Assembly: GCA_050299435.1 (NCBI GenBank)
Contig: JBNKVX010000006.1
Coordinates: forward strand, 1-64,000
From: 1162T-S-0a-05 sp050299435
GTDB lineage: Bacteria > Pseudomonadota > Gammaproteobacteria > Pseudomonadales > Cellvibrionaceae
DNA length: 64,000 bases
Reading direction: 5' to 3'
In this document: in pieces, positions 44,583 through 53,734 of the stretch
Position numbering within the stretch: position 1 is the stretch's first letter
Layout of the letters: each line of letters starts with the position of its first letter
The notes under the pieces: generated by a model
What the model saw: only the letters and a program-made list of their open reading frames with translations
What the model was told of the DNA's origin: nothing
The model's database searches: none
Position numbers and translations under genes: made by a program

Positions 44583-45428
44583 TTAGATCCAGCTTCCTAT
44601 AGATTCTCCCATTCTTACTGAAGAGCCCGGCATTAGCTTGTTGTTCCAGTTTATTTTTCCTGACGGGAACAAAAGAATTGCAGTGGAACCGAGTCTAAAA
44701 CGACCTAACTCTTCACCTTTTTTAAACTGAAATTCCTTGCTGTTGTAGGTTTGAGTTTGTACTTTGCGAGTGCCTGGTGTTAAAAGGCCCGCCCAGCTTG
44801 TTTCAATTGAGGCGACAATCATGGCGCCGACCATGATGACGGCCATTGGGCCGTGATTTGTTTCAAATATTTTCACCAACCTCTCATTGCGAGCAAATAA
44901 TCCAGGGATATGATTCGCAGTTGTATTATTAACCGAGAAAAGTTTTCCTGGAATATGTAGGGTTTCTTTTAATGTTGCGTCGCTCGGACAATGGACTCGA
45001 TGATAATCTTTAGGTGCAAGATAGATAGTTGCAAAACTTCCGTTTTGAAATGTTTCTGTAAATTTATCGGAACCCAGTAAGGCATCCAGTGAAAAATTAT
45101 GGCCTTTCGCCTGGAATATTTTGTCACTATCTATTTTTCCAATTTGACTGATCGCACCATCGGCGGGGCAGGCTATATGGGTTTCTTCTTGGCAAATAAT
45201 ACGCGCACCTGGTTTCAGTGCACGCGTAAAAAAGGTGTTAAAGTTTTTGTAGTCTTCTGCTCGATTCTTTTCGGCTTCCTCTAAATTTACGTCATAGTAT
45301 TTGGCAAAGCGGCGAATAAAAAAATTCTTCCACCAGGAAATTTCTGATTCTGCCAGAAAGCCTGCTAAACGAGAAATGAGATGTTGAGGAGCGACTTTTT
45401 GGAGAAAAATAAAAAGTGCTTCGGTCAA
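44583..45428 (-). CDS. psd: Phosphatidylserine decarboxylase
   Basis: Psd makes phosphatidylethanolamine at the inner membrane. The proenzyme has 281 residues. The self-cleavage motif LGST (246-249) would leave Ser248 as the pyruvoyl group of the small alpha chain. Other family elements are the NFNTFFTRALKPGAR segment, CPADGAISQIG and YHRVHCPSDA with the conserved Asp and His. The start is TTG 45428, overlapping the sseA stop as TTGA, with GGAGG about 10 bases upstream. Confidence 0.96.
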   Translation of the reverse strand: MTEALFIFLQKVAPQHLISRLAGFLAESEISWWKNFFIRRFAKYYDVNLEEAEKNRAEDYKNFNTFFTRALKPGARIICQEETHIACPADGAISQIGKIDSDKIFQAKGHNFSLDALLGSDKFTETFQNGSFATIYLAPKDYHRVHCPSDATLKETLHIPGKLFSVNNTTANHIPGLFARNERLVKIFETNHGPMAVIMVGAMIVASIETSWAGLLTPGTRKVQTQTYNSKEFQFKKGEELGRFRLGSTAILLFPSGKINWNNKLMPGSSVRMGESIGSWI

Positions 45429-46231
45429 GAGGAGCTATCCTCCACCGGGGTTGCGGGGAGATTTCCCCATTCCGCCCACGATCCTGGATAAGCACGAATA
45501 TTGAATCCGAGAATTTTACCTAACATGTAAGTAAAACCTGATCGATGATGTGTTTGACAATGAGTAATAATGTTTTGTCCTCGGCGAATTCCTAGCATAC
45601 CTAAACGCGCTTCTGCATCTTCCCGTATACGATAGTTTTTATCGGGATCCATCAAGCTTGTCCATTCACAATTGATCGCACCGGGTATATGCCCTCCACG
45701 CGCTGCCAGTATTTTTTCACCGCGATATTCTTCAGGGCTGCGTGCATCCCAAATGGTTACATTTTCGTGTTCCAACAAATTCAACAGTTCCTGAACATCA
45801 ACTTGTGCGTCGCCATCAATTTTGATTTTAGGCGAAGTCGGTTCCACACTATTTTCGTCTGTTTCAACTTCCATACCCGCAGCTCGCCAAGCGAGGATTC
45901 CGCCGTTTATGTAGCTGTAATTTTTGTGCCCAATTACGTCCAAAGTCCAAATAAAACGACCCGCCCAACCGCCACCTTCATCGTCATAAACAAAGAAATG
46001 TGTGTCTTGGTTCATTCCGAGATAACCGAATATGCGTTCAAGGTGTGTAATGTCAGGCAATAAGCCAGGAACAGGGGGGCGACTGAGCGTTAAGGTTTGG
46101 GCAGGTAAATGAATGGCACCGGGAATATGTCCATACATATAGGATTGTTCAGAGCACAAGTCAACAATGCGTGCATTCTCGTCCGCATAATTGGCTAACT
46201 CTTCTGGCTCAATCAGTATTGGGATGCTCAT
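45425..46231 (-). CDS. sseA: Thiosulfate/3-mercaptopyruvate sulfurtransferase (two rhodanese domains)
   Basis: The protein has two rhodanese domains. The N-terminal one (about 5-115) lacks the catalytic cysteine (DDEGGGWAGRF at the active-site position). The C-terminal one (about 150-265) has the active-site loop HCQTHHRSGF. It probably moves sulfane sulfur from thiosulfate or mercaptopyruvate to an acceptor. I use ATG 46231 (268 residues), since upstream codons overlap rsgA and do not fit the family. Substrate choice is not certain from the loop alone. It sits between rsgA and psd, as in Pseudomonas. Confidence 0.88.
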   Translation of the reverse strand: MSIPILIEPEELANYADENARIVDLCSEQSYMYGHIPGAIHLPAQTLTLSRPPVPGLLPDITHLERIFGYLGMNQDTHFFVYDDEGGGWAGRFIWTLDVIGHKNYSYINGGILAWRAAGMEVETDENSVEPTSPKIKIDGDAQVDVQELLNLLEHENVTIWDARSPEEYRGEKILAARGGHIPGAINCEWTSLMDPDKNYRIREDAEARLGMLGIRRGQNIITHCQTHHRSGFTYMLGKILGFNIRAYPGSWAEWGNLPATPVEDSSS

Positions 46232-46250
46232 TGTGTCACTACTTTTTTCA

Positions 46251-47255
46251 CTACCGTGATTTACCCTTTTTAATATCCACTTCATTGAGGGTATTTATTA
46301 TGCGTTTATAACTGTCCATACGCCATTTGTACAGCAAACCCGTATTCAAAGCCTCTTTAACACCGCAATTTGGTTCACTATCGTGTTGGCAATTGCGAAA
46401 TTTACAATTTAGTGCGTGCTCTCTTATATCGATGAAGCCGTGTAGTACGTCGTCTGCGTCAAAATGCCAAAGGCCAAACTCTCTAATACCTGGCGAATCT
46501 ATGCAAACACCACCAGACGAAAAGTGGTAAAGCTGTGAATGAGTGGTTGTGTGTTTGCCCTTGGCCATCACTTCAGATAATTCACCTATGCGCACATTTT
46601 CATGGGGAAGCAATTTTTTGATGACAGATGATTTTCCGACACCTGATTGACCAACAAAAATAGAAGTCTGGTCGTTTAAATAATCTTCCAGGATGTTTAA
46701 ACCAGTGCCAGTGTGCGCTGATACTTCCAAAACCCTATATCCAATGTGTTTATACGCTTGAATTAAATTGCTGAGTTCTTCAAATGCTTGATTCTTGATA
46801 AGATCGGATTTATTTAGAAGTAAAACGATATCGACATTGAGATTTTCTGCAGCGACAAGATAACGATCGATTAAACCGTGGTGTGCTTCAGGTTCAGGTG
46901 CAAATACAATAACAATTTGACTGATATTGGCGGCAACTGGTCGAAGGTGTCCAAAACTGTCTGGGCGTTGTAACACGTTTTCGCGCGCCTCGAAAGAAAC
47001 AACGACGCCTTTCTCTCCTTCTTCAAGCCAAATAACTCGATCACCACTAACGACGTTTTCCAGGTTCGCACGCAAATGACAAGAAACTGTCTTGCGTAAC
47101 CCTGATTCCTCGTATTCGACATCAACAAAACTGCCATGATGACTGATGATAATGCCGTGGCGTTCGTTTTTGTTGTCATCAGCAAAATCAATAATTTCCT
47201 GCTGATTCTTTTTAATTCGCTCACTCTGTTGTTTGCTGAGTTTTCGTTTCGACAT
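46251..47255 (-). CDS. rsgA: Small ribosomal subunit biogenesis GTPase RsgA
   Basis: RsgA is a late 30S-assembly GTPase. It shows the circularly permuted G-motif order: NKSDL (G4) comes before GQSGVGKSSVI (G1) and DSPGIREF (G3). An OB fold lies at the N-terminus (HGSFVDVEYEESGLRKTVSCHLR). The C-terminal zinc domain has CKFRNCQHDSEPNC. It has 334 residues and is divergent from orn. Confidence 0.96.
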   Translation of the reverse strand: MSKRKLSKQQSERIKKNQQEIIDFADDNKNERHGIIISHHGSFVDVEYEESGLRKTVSCHLRANLENVVSGDRVIWLEEGEKGVVVSFEARENVLQRPDSFGHLRPVAANISQIVIVFAPEPEAHHGLIDRYLVAAENLNVDIVLLLNKSDLIKNQAFEELSNLIQAYKHIGYRVLEVSAHTGTGLNILEDYLNDQTSIFVGQSGVGKSSVIKKLLPHENVRIGELSEVMAKGKHTTTHSQLYHFSSGGVCIDSPGIREFGLWHFDADDVLHGFIDIREHALNCKFRNCQHDSEPNCGVKEALNTGLLYKWRMDSYKRIINTLNEVDIKKGKSR

Positions 47256-47412
47256 TTGGTTTTAAGTTCTGGTTAACTTTTTGCATTTGCAATAGTCTGT
47301 TTCCGTTGTAAAAATTAAAGAAACTGTCCTACACGTACAAATTTCATTGATTCAATAGGCACACTAGCGTTGAACTGCTAGAATCTGGCGGATCATTGTA
47401 AAGGAAATGTGC

Positions 47413-47961
47413 ATGACTTACAGCGACCAAAATTTGATTTGGATTGATTTGGAAATGACCGGGTTAGTGCCCGAAACTGATCGGATAATAGAAATCGCAA
47501 CTGTTGTCACAGATAGCGAGCTTAATATTCTTTCCGAAGGGCCGGTTTTGGCCGTTCATCAAAGTGATAATTTATTGGATGGAATGGATGAGTGGTGTAC
47601 GAGGCAACACGGACAATCCGGACTTACCGAAAGGGTTCGCCAAAGTCGGGTCACTGAATTAGATGCGGAGAATCAGACAATTGCATTTTTGCAAGCTTGG
47701 GTTGGAAAAGGAAAGTCTCCCATGTGTGGTAATTCTATTTGCCAGGATAGACGATTTCTCGCACGGTACATGCCCCAATTGGAAGGGTGGTTTCATTATC
47801 GAAACCTGGATGTGAGTACCTTAAAGGAGCTTGCTGCAAGATGGAAGCCAGCCTTATATGAAGGATTCAAAAAGAAGGGTAGCCACCTTGCGCTCGATGA
47901 TATTTTGGAATCAATTGAAGAACTCAAATACTATCGACAACATTTCATTAAACTGGACTAG
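47413..47961 (+). CDS. orn: Oligoribonuclease
   Basis: Orn degrades 2-5-nt RNAs and pGpG, the product of cyclic-di-GMP turnover. From ATG 47413 (AGGA 8 bases upstream) the protein has 182 residues. DEDDh exonuclease motifs are LIWIDLEMTGL near the N-terminus, NSICQDRRFLARYMP, and HLALDDILESIEELKYYR near the C-terminus. It is divergent from rsgA, a conserved arrangement. Confidence 0.97.
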   Translation: MTYSDQNLIWIDLEMTGLVPETDRIIEIATVVTDSELNILSEGPVLAVHQSDNLLDGMDEWCTRQHGQSGLTERVRQSRVTELDAENQTIAFLQAWVGKGKSPMCGNSICQDRRFLARYMPQLEGWFHYRNLDVSTLKELAARWKPALYEGFKKKGSHLALDDILESIEELKYYRQHFIKLD

Positions 47962-47969
47962 TTACTTTA

Positions 47970-49172
47970 ATGCTAAATTTGAGGCGTTTCCCCGGGCGTC
48001 AATGGCCTCTCGTTCTTTTTGGATTTATTTCAGTATTTTGGGGTAATTTCGGTCAGTCATTTTTCGTTGGTGTCTACGGCGAAAGCTTTAAACAAAGTTT
48101 GAATTTGAGCGCAGGAGAATACGGAGGTGTGTATTCTCTTGCGACCTTGCTCGCCGGGTTTATTTTTCTTTTTGCTGGAGTGTGGATAGATAAGATTCCA
48201 CTTCGGCTTTTCGCATTAGCTTCCGCAATAGGACTTTGTGCTGCGTGTATTTGCCTGGCTTTGGTCTCTTCCTATTGGGTGTTATTCCTGGGTTTGTTTC
48301 TTGTTCGCCTCTTTGGTCAAAGTTTGCTGCCTCATACCGGAATGGTAACAATGGCTCGCAGCTTTGAGCGAGATCGCGGCAAGGCCTTGGGAATGGCAGC
48401 TTCGGCGGTGCCCTGTGGAGAGATAGTTCTTCCTTTGTTAGCAATTTTTCTTTTGACGCAAATTGGACACGCTTATTCCTGGTTTGCTTATGCGTTTCTG
48501 GTTTTTTGTATTTATATTCCTTTGGCTTCTTATCTGGTGCGAAAGGAATTCATTGTTCATATTGAGGAGCAGCCAGATGAAGCTGACGCTTTACGTGAAA
48601 TAAGGGGTCGTTTTTCTTTACTTAAAGAACTGCAGTTTTGGTGTATTTTGCCTGCAGTCCTTTTTGGTCCTTTTGTGGTGACGGGCATTTTTATTCACCA
48701 GGATTTTGTGCTCGGTGAAAAAGTCTGGTCAGGTCAGTTGTGGGCCAGTGCATTTGTGCTTTATGGTGTAGTGCATTGGTTGAGTTCGTTTTTAGTAGGA
48801 GAGCTAATAGATCGTTATTCTGCAAAAAAAGTATTACCTTGGTATAACGTGCCCATATTGCTTGCGCTCCTGTTTTTGTTGTTAGCCGACGGTTACTTAT
48901 CAATTATTTTATTTTTGGGTTTTCTGGGTGTGGCGATTGGATTTGGCGGGCCACTTGGATCAGCTTTATGGGCAGAACTCTATGGGAAAAAACATTTAGG
49001 AGGAATTCGATCAATGGTTGCAGCTTTTGTTGTGGTTGCAACCGCCGTTTCTCCGATACTCTTTGGTTTGGCAATTGACAATCATTATTCGATTCTAACA
49101 ATTGTAAGTACAGTTAGTGTGTTGGGCTTGATAGTGATTGGCTTGAGTAAATTGGCTTTCCATCAAGGCTGA
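47970..49172 (+). CDS. Major facilitator superfamily transporter
   Basis: The 400-residue protein is very hydrophobic, with about 12 membrane segments, and has MFS features. There is a loop after TM2 (FAGVWIDKIPLRLF) and RLFGQSLLPHTGMVTMARSFERDRGKALGMA around TM4-TM5. A second basic loop (GELIDRYSAKK) follows the central cytoplasmic stretch. The substrate cannot be told from the sequence. It starts 8 bases after orn with a poor ribosome site and overlaps the end of the convergent queG gene by 10 bases. Confidence 0.88.
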   Translation: MLNLRRFPGRQWPLVLFGFISVFWGNFGQSFFVGVYGESFKQSLNLSAGEYGGVYSLATLLAGFIFLFAGVWIDKIPLRLFALASAIGLCAACICLALVSSYWVLFLGLFLVRLFGQSLLPHTGMVTMARSFERDRGKALGMAASAVPCGEIVLPLLAIFLLTQIGHAYSWFAYAFLVFCIYIPLASYLVRKEFIVHIEEQPDEADALREIRGRFSLLKELQFWCILPAVLFGPFVVTGIFIHQDFVLGEKVWSGQLWASAFVLYGVVHWLSSFLVGELIDRYSAKKVLPWYNVPILLALLFLLLADGYLSIILFLGFLGVAIGFGGPLGSALWAELYGKKHLGGIRSMVAAFVVVATAVSPILFGLAIDNHYSILTIVSTVSVLGLIVIGLSKLAFHQG

Positions 49173-50281
49173 ATCTCAGGCTTAACTAACTTTCGCTTGC
49201 GAATCTTTTTTTGTTTTTTTTGCTGTTTTAACGCCCATTCTATGTGTTCGCTAACGAGTGGGGACGTTGAAGGGTCAGCAAGTTTTTTTTCCAGAGCGGC
49301 AATGATATTTGAATTATTTCCTGCGTTGCCTAGGCCTACCGCGATATTGCGTAACCAGGACTGGTAGCCAATGCGACGAATAGGTGAACCTGCAGTCTTT
49401 TCGAGAAAAGTTTTCTCATTCCAATTAAATAAATCAATAAGATCTTTTGAGTCGAGATTGTGGCGCGGATGAAAATCTTCTTCGCAGGTCGGTTTTGCAT
49501 ATTTATTCCAGGGACAAATTAATTGGCAATCATCACAACCGTAAATGCGATTGCCCATGACTTCGCGAAATTCTTCAGGGATCGCGCCTTTATTTTCGAT
49601 GGTTAAATAAGAAATACAGCGTGTCGCATCGAGTTCATACGGTTTGGGAAAAGCTTGGGTAGGGCAAACTTTAAGACACGCTTCGCAATCGCCACAGCTG
49701 TTGGGTGTTGGATGCTCGTTTATCTTGAATGGCAGGTTAGTAAAGAGTTCTCCCAGGAAAAACCAGCTGCCGTCTTGCTTGTCCAAAATTAAAGTGTGTT
49801 TGCCTGTCCAACCGAGGCCCGCCTTGTTGGCTAGCGGCCGTTCTAATATGGGGGCGCTATCGACAAAGGCGCGCTGGCTTACAGATATTTGATAATTGTT
49901 ATCACTTATCCAGGTTTCAATTTTTTCGGCAATATTTGCCAGTCGCTTACGAATTAGTTTGTGGTAATCGCGTCCGAGTGCATAACGAGAAATATAGGCT
50001 TTTTCCGGAGTCTTTAAAATGTTAATTTCATCGGTATTGCTCGGTAGGTAGTTCATTCGAAAACTGAGCACGCGAATTGTGTTTGCGTGAAGTTGATCCG
50101 GGTGAAGTCTTTTTTCGAAGTTGCGCTCCAGCCAATCCATGGAGCCGTGGTATTTCTTTTCGAGCCAAGTCCGCAGTTTGGGCGCTTCGACACTCAAATC
50201 AGTATTGCTGATTCCAACTTTTTGAAATCCGGCTTCCTCTGACCATTGTCTGATGAGTTGTTCAAGCGTATCGAGATTCAT
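49163..50281 (-). CDS. queG: Epoxyqueuosine reductase QueG
   Basis: QueG performs the last step of queuosine tRNA modification, using cobalamin and two 4Fe-4S clusters. The 372 residues include YALGRDYHKLIRKRL, AFVDSAPILERPLANKAGLGWTG-type active-site sequence and the ferredoxin-like cysteine clusters CGDCEACLKVCP and CDDCQLICPWN. The C-terminal part holds HEAT-like tRNA-binding helices (WLRNIAVGLGNAG). It is divergent from nnr, with convergent overlap on the MFS gene. Confidence 0.95.
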   Translation of the reverse strand: MNLDTLEQLIRQWSEEAGFQKVGISNTDLSVEAPKLRTWLEKKYHGSMDWLERNFEKRLHPDQLHANTIRVLSFRMNYLPSNTDEINILKTPEKAYISRYALGRDYHKLIRKRLANIAEKIETWISDNNYQISVSQRAFVDSAPILERPLANKAGLGWTGKHTLILDKQDGSWFFLGELFTNLPFKINEHPTPNSCGDCEACLKVCPTQAFPKPYELDATRCISYLTIENKGAIPEEFREVMGNRIYGCDDCQLICPWNKYAKPTCEEDFHPRHNLDSKDLIDLFNWNEKTFLEKTAGSPIRRIGYQSWLRNIAVGLGNAGNNSNIIAALEKKLADPSTSPLVSEHIEWALKQQKKQKKIRKRKLVKPEIQP

Positions 50282-50370
50282 AGCTGCTATTTTGGGTGAT
50301 CCATTCGAAGTGAATTTCTACCAGCTGCGCAATTTAATCAGCTTTGGCTAAGGATGATTGATTGACCTGC

Positions 50371-50399
50371 TTTAGGCAAGAGATGGACTCACGTATAAT
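50371..50399 (+). promoter_or_regulatory. Candidate promoter for nnr-tsaE-amiB-mutL operon
   Basis: A perfect TATAAT (50394-50399) followed by CCCGCGC lies 29 bases before nnr. A poor -35 (TTTAGG, 50371-50376) sits 17 bases upstream of it. A TTGACC at 50362 is too far away. Most likely a promoter by the -10 alone. Confidence 0.5.
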
Positions 50400-50428
50400 C
50401 CCGCGCACATTATCTCTGTGCTGAACTT

Positions 50429-51937
50429 ATGTCTAAAGATTCTCTACCATTTCAGTTATATCGCTGCGAACAAACGCGCAAGCTTGATGAAATCGCCATT
50501 GAACATCAGGGTATTCCTGCCATTGTACTCATGAAAAGAGCAGGAAAATTTGCATATGATCGTTTGTTAATGCGCTGGTCTGGGCCAAAAAAAATTGTTG
50601 TGGTATGCGGCGCAGGAAATAATGCAGGCGATGGCTATGTACTTGCCGCATTGGCGGCGCAAGGTGCATTGAAGGTCATTGTCTTCAGCTTGATTGATCC
50701 TGGTAAATTACAGGGTTCAGCGAAGCAGGCTATGGAGTATGCAAAGCAAGAAAACGTCCCTATTCAAGCTTTTGATTCACAGTCTTTTAGTCAGCACCTG
50801 ACAGACGCCTCAGTGGTGGTGGATGCCCTATTGGGCTCGGGCATTGATCGAAATGTAGAGGGGGTGTTTGCGGAAGCCATCGACACAATAAACCAAAGCG
50901 AAATCCCCGTTTTATCCCTGGATATCCCCTCTGGGCTTTGCGGGGATACTGGCAAGGTTTGGCGTGTCGCTATAAAGGCTCAGGAGACTTGTTGTTTTAT
51001 TGGCCTGAAACCCGGCTTGCTGACCAGTCGCGGCCCTGCTTTGGTTGGTCACTTGTCCTATTCAGATTTGGGTGTATCAACTGAAAGTTTTCAAACCGTC
51101 AAAGCTGCCTATCGGAGAATAGGGCGCATTGAATTGATGAGCCACCTTCCAGATCGAGAAGCGGATGCTCACAAAGGAAAGTTTGGGCACGTGTTGGTCA
51201 TTGGGGGTGATATCGGGATGGGTGGCGCGGCAGCGCTTGCCGGAGAGGCGGCGGCAAGGTCTGGAGCTGGTCTCACTGGTGTCGCAACACAAGCTGAACA
51301 TGTGTCTGGGATACTTGCCCGCTGCCCTGAGCTTATGGTGGTGGGTGTTCCTTCTGGCCAAGCACTTGAACCGCTTTTAAGCAAACCCGATGTGATTGTA
51401 TTGGGGCCGGGGCTAGGGCGAGCTTCGTGGTCAGAACAAATGCTACAACAAGCTACTTTGACTGACTTGCCTTTGGTGATGGATGCAGATGCGCTCAATT
51501 TGTTGGCAGAGGGTCGCGTAGTACGTCAATCTCATCGAGAGAACTGGGTGTTAACCCCGCATCCTGGAGAAGCTGCACGCTTGTTGGGCTGCAGCATTCA
51601 GGATATCCAGGACGATCGATTTACTGCGGTCAGTAGAATCCAGCAGAAATACGGTGGTGTAGTCGTGCTCAAGGGGGCAGGTACCTTAATCGCTTCAGCT
51701 CAGGGCATTGTGTTGGCAAATGTTGGCAATCCAGGGATGGCTACAGGCGGCATGGGCGATGTACTCAGTGGAGTGATAGGTGCTCTTATCGCGCAGGGCC
51801 TCAGCCTGGACAGTGCAGCGGCACTGGCAGTTTGTGTTCACGGTGATGCTGCGGATTGCTGTGTGGATGAGGTGGGGGAGCGGGGAATTTTGGCCTCTGA
51901 TCTAATTCCTTATATTCGCTATCTGCTTAACGAGTGA
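50429..51937 (+). CDS. nnr: Bifunctional NAD(P)H-hydrate repair enzyme
   Basis: This enzyme repairs damaged NADHX and NADPHX. The N-terminal YjeF epimerase domain (about 1-210) has VVCGAGNNAGDGYVLA and LDIPSGLCGDTG. The C-terminal ADP-dependent dehydratase domain (about 225-500) has GKFGHVLVIGGDIGMGGAA, VLGPGLG, LTPHPGEAARLL and the GNPGMATGGMGDVLSG motif. It has 502 residues, normal for the fused form. Its stop overlaps the GTG of tsaE as GTGA. Confidence 0.96.
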   Translation: MSKDSLPFQLYRCEQTRKLDEIAIEHQGIPAIVLMKRAGKFAYDRLLMRWSGPKKIVVVCGAGNNAGDGYVLAALAAQGALKVIVFSLIDPGKLQGSAKQAMEYAKQENVPIQAFDSQSFSQHLTDASVVVDALLGSGIDRNVEGVFAEAIDTINQSEIPVLSLDIPSGLCGDTGKVWRVAIKAQETCCFIGLKPGLLTSRGPALVGHLSYSDLGVSTESFQTVKAAYRRIGRIELMSHLPDREADAHKGKFGHVLVIGGDIGMGGAAALAGEAAARSGAGLTGVATQAEHVSGILARCPELMVVGVPSGQALEPLLSKPDVIVLGPGLGRASWSEQMLQQATLTDLPLVMDADALNLLAEGRVVRQSHRENWVLTPHPGEAARLLGCSIQDIQDDRFTAVSRIQQKYGGVVVLKGAGTLIASAQGIVLANVGNPGMATGGMGDVLSGVIGALIAQGLSLDSAAALAVCVHGDAADCCVDEVGERGILASDLIPYIRYLLNE

Positions 51938-52425
51938 TTGCTTCCTTGGAAACTCAACAATTTAAGGAAATCAGCCTCAATAACGAAGTGGCCACCCGGC
52001 ATGCAGGTGCAGCTATGGCGGCCGCGCTTGCGAGTCAAAATCAAGGTGGTGTTATCTACCTTCAAGGGAGGCTAGGCGCGGGCAAGACGACTTTTTGCCA
52101 AGGCTTAATCCAGGCACTTGGATATTCAGGTCGAATTAAGAGTCCAACCTACACACTGGTTGAGTCTTATGAATTGGGTGGAATCACGGTTTACCACTTT
52201 GATTTGTACCGCTTGGGTGAGCCTGAAGAATTGGAATTTTTGGGTATAAGAGACTATTTTCAGTCTGGTAACATCAGCTTGATTGAGTGGCCAGAAAGAG
52301 GAATTGGCTATTTGGCATTGGCTGATATCGTTGTAGAATTACAAGCTGATGTCGGAAGCCGAATATTACAAATAAATGCGGCTTCTGATTTGGGGGTAAA
52401 GATTATGCGAGATTTTAGCTTTTGA
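51934..52425 (+). CDS. tsaE: tRNA threonylcarbamoyladenosine synthesis ATPase TsaE
   Basis: TsaE is the ATPase partner of TsaB-TsaD in making t6A37 of ANN-decoding tRNAs. The 163 residues contain Walker A GRLGAGKTT (45-53), the SPTYTLVESY motif, YHFDLYRLG and LIEWPERG. The start is GTG 51934, coupled to the nnr stop, and the end overlaps amiB by four bases (TTGA). The nnr-tsaE-amiB-mutL-miaA order is standard in gammaproteobacteria. Confidence 0.96.
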   Translation: MIASLETQQFKEISLNNEVATRHAGAAMAAALASQNQGGVIYLQGRLGAGKTTFCQGLIQALGYSGRIKSPTYTLVESYELGGITVYHFDLYRLGEPEELEFLGIRDYFQSGNISLIEWPERGIGYLALADIVVELQADVGSRILQINAASDLGVKIMRDFSF

Positions 52426-53729
52426 GAAAAAACTGGATCACGTTAATTTTAGTATTATTTATCACCTACCCAGCGTTATCTTCAACGGTGGAAAGCGTCC
52501 GACTCTGGCGCGCACCGGATTCAACGCGACTGGTCTTTGATCTGAGCGGCCCTGTCGAACATAAAGTTTTCACTTTGGGTAATCCCGAACGCCTCGTTAT
52601 TGATATCGATGGTGCGAATTTTTCTGCTTCTTTAAATGAGTTGGACTTACTTAATACACCAATCAATAAAATTCGTCATGGAAGCCGAAATGGCAACGAC
52701 TTGCGAGTCGTGCTTGACCTAAAAGAGCTCGTTAAACCCCGAAGCTTTGCGTTAGCGAAACAAGCAGGAAAAAGCGATCGCTTGGTAATTGATTTGTATG
52801 ATTTGGAAGAAGAGACTGTTAAAACAGTTAAATCTGTCATACCCAGTACTGGAGATCGCCGGGATATATTAATAGCGATTGATGCCGGTCATGGTGGTGA
52901 GGATCCGGGAGCGCTTGGCCCGAATAAGATTCGAGAAAAAGATGTTGTGCTTGCCATCAGTAAAAAATTAAAAAGCATCATTGATCAGGAGCCTGGTTAC
53001 AAGGCGATGTTGATTCGTACTGGTGATTACTACATGGCTCACAAAGCACGACGTGATAAAGCCAGAAAAGAACAAGCAGACTTATTTATTTCCGTGCACG
53101 CAGATGGATTCAAGTATAAAAGTGCACGAGGTGCGAGTGTCTTTGCCTTGTCTCAGCGGGGGGCAACCAGTGAAACAGCGCGATACCTGGCACAAAAAGA
53201 AAACGAAGCGGATTTAGTCGGAGGCGTGGTGCTTGGCAATAAGGACGACGTTGTCGTGGAATTATTGTTGGATTTAAGTATGAACTCCAATTTGGCAAAC
53301 AGTTTGGAAGTTGGCGACAAAGTATTAAAGCGTATGGGTAGTGTGGCGCACCTGCATAAAAAGGAGGTTGAGCAAGCTGCCTTTCTTGTTTTGAAATCGC
53401 CGGATGTACCGTCCATCCTGGTTGAAACAGGGTTTATTTCCAATCCGCAGGAGGCAAAAAACCTGCGATCTTCTGCGCATCAAGCGAAGTTGGCGAAATC
53501 TATTTTTCAAGGTGTCAAAGATCATTTCGAGGTTGCTCCACCCGAAGGAACCTGGGTTGCCTGGCGACAAAAAGGCGGTGGAACGATCCAATATGTGATC
53601 GCCAGAGGTGACACCCTGTCTGAAATCGCCACACGTTACAATGTCAGCGTAAAAAAGCTGATGCAAGCAAATAAATTGAACGGCACAAGTATTCGTATCG
53701 GTCAAACACTTACTATTCCTACCAGTTAA
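52422..53729 (+). CDS. amiB: N-acetylmuramoyl-L-alanine amidase (AMIN-amidase-LysM)
   Basis: This periplasmic amidase cuts septal peptidoglycan to separate daughter cells. A signal peptide (about 1-20) is followed by an AMIN domain (about 22-125) and an Amidase_3 zinc domain (about 145-370). Zinc-site segments are AIDAGHGGEDPGA, the Glu in IREKDV and FISVHADGF, plus the catalytic Glu in SILVETGFISN. A C-terminal LysM domain (YVIARGDTLSEIATRYNVS) completes 435 residues. The start is TTG 52422, overlapping the tsaE stop. Confidence 0.95.
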   Translation: MRKNWITLILVLFITYPALSSTVESVRLWRAPDSTRLVFDLSGPVEHKVFTLGNPERLVIDIDGANFSASLNELDLLNTPINKIRHGSRNGNDLRVVLDLKELVKPRSFALAKQAGKSDRLVIDLYDLEEETVKTVKSVIPSTGDRRDILIAIDAGHGGEDPGALGPNKIREKDVVLAISKKLKSIIDQEPGYKAMLIRTGDYYMAHKARRDKARKEQADLFISVHADGFKYKSARGASVFALSQRGATSETARYLAQKENEADLVGGVVLGNKDDVVVELLLDLSMNSNLANSLEVGDKVLKRMGSVAHLHKKEVEQAAFLVLKSPDVPSILVETGFISNPQEAKNLRSSAHQAKLAKSIFQGVKDHFEVAPPEGTWVAWRQKGGGTIQYVIARGDTLSEIATRYNVSVKKLMQANKLNGTSIRIGQTLTIPTS

Positions 53730-53734
53730 TTATT

